Assembly: GCA_905212505.1 (NCBI GenBank)
Contig: CAJMEO010000015.1
Location: 1-9,186, forward strand
Direction: 5' to 3'
Source: an uncultured Christensenella sp.
GTDB taxonomy: Bacteria > Bacillota > Clostridia > Christensenellales > UBA1242
DNA: 9,186 nucleotides
Below the pieces are notes generated by a model. The model was not told the DNA's origin. It searched no databases and saw only the letters and a program-made list of their open reading frames with translations. The position numbers were made by a program, and so were the translations under genes. Of the stretch, positions 6,884-9,186 are shown in pieces. Numbering within the stretch: position 1 is the first letter of the stretch; the number at the start of each line of letters is the position of its first letter.

Positions 6884-9157
6884 TTATTTCTTTTTGCTTA
6901 AAAGTTTATCTATCTTTTTGTCTATTTTTTCAAGATCGCCTATATCAGACAGTTTCTTTCTCAAATCTTCTATATCTTTTTTTGCTTCGTTTAAGATTTT
7001 AGTTGATTCTTGTTTTGTTGCAGCCTTTTTTGCTTCATCCATTTTTTTGTTGGCTTTAACCATTTCTTCATAGATAACTTTATTTTTTGCGTCTGTCATT
7101 GCAGCTTGTTTCGCCATTGCTTCTTTAGCAGACTCGGCTTTTTTCTGAGCCCCTTGTGATTGTTTTACCCCGTTATCACCTTTGATAACTGCTTTTGTGC
7201 TGCGATTTAAAGACTTGTAATTTTCATAAGCTTCAATTGCTTCTTGTTCGTTTTTATAACGCAAAACATCTTCACGTTTCAAATTGTTGCTTGTTAGAAA
7301 ATCACGCATTTTTCGTGCTTGAGCATAAATTGCTTTTTTATCGTCTGGAGAATTGGTTTTTAACTCTTGCAATTTCTCTTGCATGCTTAAATATTGTTCT
7401 CTCAAACTAGCATCTGCACTGTTTTTAATTTTATTATAGTTATTTTTCATTTGAAGTGTCCCAACTCCAGGTGCAGAGCCAAGAGATGTGTCTAAGCCCA
7501 AATTATTGGCATAACCAAGAAAAGCTTGTTCTGCATCATTTTTAGCTTCTGAAATTTTTTGAGATTTATCTTTAACCCCTAATTTATTTTTTATTTCTTT
7601 TGCATTTTTAAATCCAACACCAGCAGAGCCAATATTTGTTGCTTTCCAAAAATCAGCCATCGGCCCAGTATTAGCAACTTTAGTTGCTGTGTTTTTCACA
7701 TCAGCACCCATTTGTTTTGCGGCGGCCCCAAGGCCAAGATATTTTGCAGTTGTTCCATATTGAACACCTTTTCCAACGGCTTTAGCCCCTAGTGTGAAAG
7801 GAGTGAAACCACTGCCGGCTGTTTTGAAAGCCCCACTCCACAAAGTTTTGCCTTTGTCGGTGGATTCTCCATACAACTCTTTAACACCAAATAATTTTGC
7901 AATTTCTTGACTTAGTCCGTCTATTGTCATAAGCCCAACAGAAATCATTAGAAGTTGAACAAAGAAGTTCACAAAACTTCCAACCCCTGGAAATTTTATC
8001 TTTGCAAAAATTGGATATATTGACAAGAAAATATTATATAATGCAATAGTCACAAAGGCACTGCAAACATTGGCAATAAACAAACTTCGCCAACTTCCAA
8101 GGGCCTTGTCGTTTAATGGGCTTATTGCAACAATTGGTGGTGAAATGATAAACAAAACAACAATATAATATAACCTTTTCACCAAACCAAAAGTGATTGT
8201 TAACATCGCCTTTATCATGAAAATTAGAATGATGTAGATTATTACATAATTAATCTTGCTGTTATCAAAGAACATAGAAACCAAATCGTTATCTTCAAAA
8301 GTGAATTTAAATTCTCCCGATGTTAATGCTTCGGTGTATCTTGCATCAATTTCTCCGTCAGAAGTAAAAATGCGATATTTGCCTTCTTCAACGACTTTTT
8401 TGCTTAAGCCTTGATTGTTTTGAAAAGCATCCAAAATTTCATCAACATGAACATCTTGCTTTGAGTCTTTAAACAAATTTAAAATACCCTGTGCTTCTAT
8501 GATGAAATTTCCATTTTCATCTATTTTTTTGTTTCCCCCTTCATCCAAAGCATACACCACTTGCAAATTTGCATTAACCCACATAGCATTGTTGCCTTCG
8601 TTTTTATATGTATATCTGCTTGCATCTGAAAAAGCCGAGCTCAAAACAAAACTTGTTATTGATTTGTTTGTGTCGCCTTTTGTTGCGCCATCAATTGCAC
8701 GAAGCAAAGCATTACCAACAAAAATACCAAAAAATGCAACAACAGGAACGGCAATAAAATTAAACAACGCTTTTAATGAGGCATTTATAATTTTTGTTTT
8801 ACTGTTTCCTTCTTTTCCAAATTCCCATTCAGTTTTCCAAACGCCAACAAAAGTTACAATCAAAAGCAAAATAATTCCTAAAACCAAAAGTGAAATGAAA
8901 AGATTTCTTACAATGTCACTTCTCAATAAAATTTCAACAATATCTCCGGTAACAGTGCTTGAACTTTCCGACCCATTAACAATTTCATTGCCAAACATTA
9001 ATCCATCAACATCAATCCCAGCAAGTTTTTTGACAAGTATTTGGCATAAGTCAACAACATAGCATAGTGCTTTTAAAATCCAATAAAGGATTCCAAAGAA
9101 AAAATCTTTTATTGCTTGAACAATTTCAGAAACACCATTTAAAAGCGATATATTCAT
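6884..9157 (-). CDS. VirB6/TrbL-like polytopic T4SS membrane protein
   Basis: This 757-aa protein resembles the channel-forming VirB6/TrbL component of Gram-positive conjugation systems. From memory, relatives in mycoplasma and Firmicutes ICEs are named after Mbov_0396. Hydrophobic segments lie at about residues 16-42, 83-107, 127-152, 303-323, 328-348, 357-381 and 392-414. A roughly 150-residue polar domain (154-302) separates segments 3 and 4 and is probably extracytoplasmic. ISPPIVAISPLND (338-350) joins two of the central helices. After residue 430 comes a Gly/Ala/Lys-rich stretch (GKTLWSGAFKTAGSG at 436-450), then a long charged tail (520-757) rich in Ala, Lys and Glu that looks coiled-coil and should be cytoplasmic. 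The start has AAAGGA at 9164-9169. The terminator follows closely, so this is the last gene of a unit that begins beyond the window. The VirB4 gene next in line is its expected partner. Family assignment rests on topology and context more than on motifs. Confidence 0.8.
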   Translation of the reverse strand: MNISLLNGVSEIVQAIKDFFFGILYWILKALCYVVDLCQILVKKLAGIDVDGLMFGNEIVNGSESSSTVTGDIVEILLRSDIVRNLFISLLVLGIILLLIVTFVGVWKTEWEFGKEGNSKTKIINASLKALFNFIAVPVVAFFGIFVGNALLRAIDGATKGDTNKSITSFVLSSAFSDASRYTYKNEGNNAMWVNANLQVVYALDEGGNKKIDENGNFIIEAQGILNLFKDSKQDVHVDEILDAFQNNQGLSKKVVEEGKYRIFTSDGEIDARYTEALTSGEFKFTFEDNDLVSMFFDNSKINYVIIYIILIFMIKAMLTITFGLVKRLYYIVVLFIISPPIVAISPLNDKALGSWRSLFIANVCSAFVTIALYNIFLSIYPIFAKIKFPGVGSFVNFFVQLLMISVGLMTIDGLSQEIAKLFGVKELYGESTDKGKTLWSGAFKTAGSGFTPFTLGAKAVGKGVQYGTTAKYLGLGAAAKQMGADVKNTATKVANTGPMADFWKATNIGSAGVGFKNAKEIKNKLGVKDKSQKISEAKNDAEQAFLGYANNLGLDTSLGSAPGVGTLQMKNNYNKIKNSADASLREQYLSMQEKLQELKTNSPDDKKAIYAQARKMRDFLTSNNLKREDVLRYKNEQEAIEAYENYKSLNRSTKAVIKGDNGVKQSQGAQKKAESAKEAMAKQAAMTDAKNKVIYEEMVKANKKMDEAKKAATKQESTKILNEAKKDIEDLRKKLSDIGDLEKIDKKIDKLLSKKK

Positions 9158-9186
9158 AACAATTCCTTTTTTATATATTTTTTCCT

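Noticed and set aside
8499..9062. 187-aa open frame on the plus strand
   Set aside because: It lies wholly antisense to the VirB6-like gene, has no ribosome-binding site I can see, and its Ser/Thr/Pro/Leu-rich translation is what the complement of a hydrophobic, Lys-rich coding strand gives.
1..9186. CRISPR array, tRNA or rRNA, insertion sequence, long direct repeats
   Set aside because: Reading both strands I found no regularly spaced repeats, cloverleaf-like sequence, transposase or terminal inverted repeats; gaps between genes are all under 190 bases and A/T-rich.

Overview
The window comes from an AT-rich bacterium, by eye roughly 30% G+C. Ribosome-binding sites are purine-rich and Firmicutes-like (AAAGGA, GGAGG, GGGGG). 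All five genes end in TAA. The 11 Trp codons I counted in the three large T4SS-side genes are all TGG and no frame is interrupted by TGA, so the standard bacterial code fits. This argues against a TGA=Trp mollicute such as Mycoplasma or Spiroplasma. A low-G+C Firmicutes lineage, possibly an uncultured host-associated one, is my best guess and is not proven.

Layout. Bases 85-993 (+) encode a class II fructose-bisphosphate aldolase. Everything else is on the minus strand and converges on it. In transcription order these are a polytopic VirB6/TrbL-like membrane protein (9157-6884), a strong intrinsic terminator (6874-6843), a PrgI-like/VirB4 fusion ATPase (6701-3996), an unrecognised 815-aa cytosolic protein (3928-1481), and an unrecognised 104-aa protein (1479-1165). 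A bidirectional terminator at 1122-1160 separates the two converging units. No stretch over 300 bases lacks a gene.

How it fits together. A VirB6-like channel protein followed by a VirB4 ATPase carrying an N-terminal PrgI-like two-helix segment is the core of a Gram-positive type IV secretion (conjugation) apparatus, as found in ICEs and conjugative plasmids. The two unrecognised genes downstream are translationally coupled (TAA-T-ATG, with the second gene's Shine-Dalgarno inside the end of the first). They have their own consensus-like promoter (TTGAAA, 17 bp, TGnTATAAT) whose -10 lies inside a 15-bp palindrome, suggesting separate control. No relaxase, coupling protein, cell-wall hydrolase, integrase or att site is visible, so the rest of the element would lie beyond base 9186 or elsewhere. 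The aldolase is probably a chromosomal neighbour, but the window does not show an element boundary.

The least understood part is the 815-aa/104-aa pair: its position beside the T4SS ATPase suggests an accessory or regulatory role, but sequence alone does not assign one.
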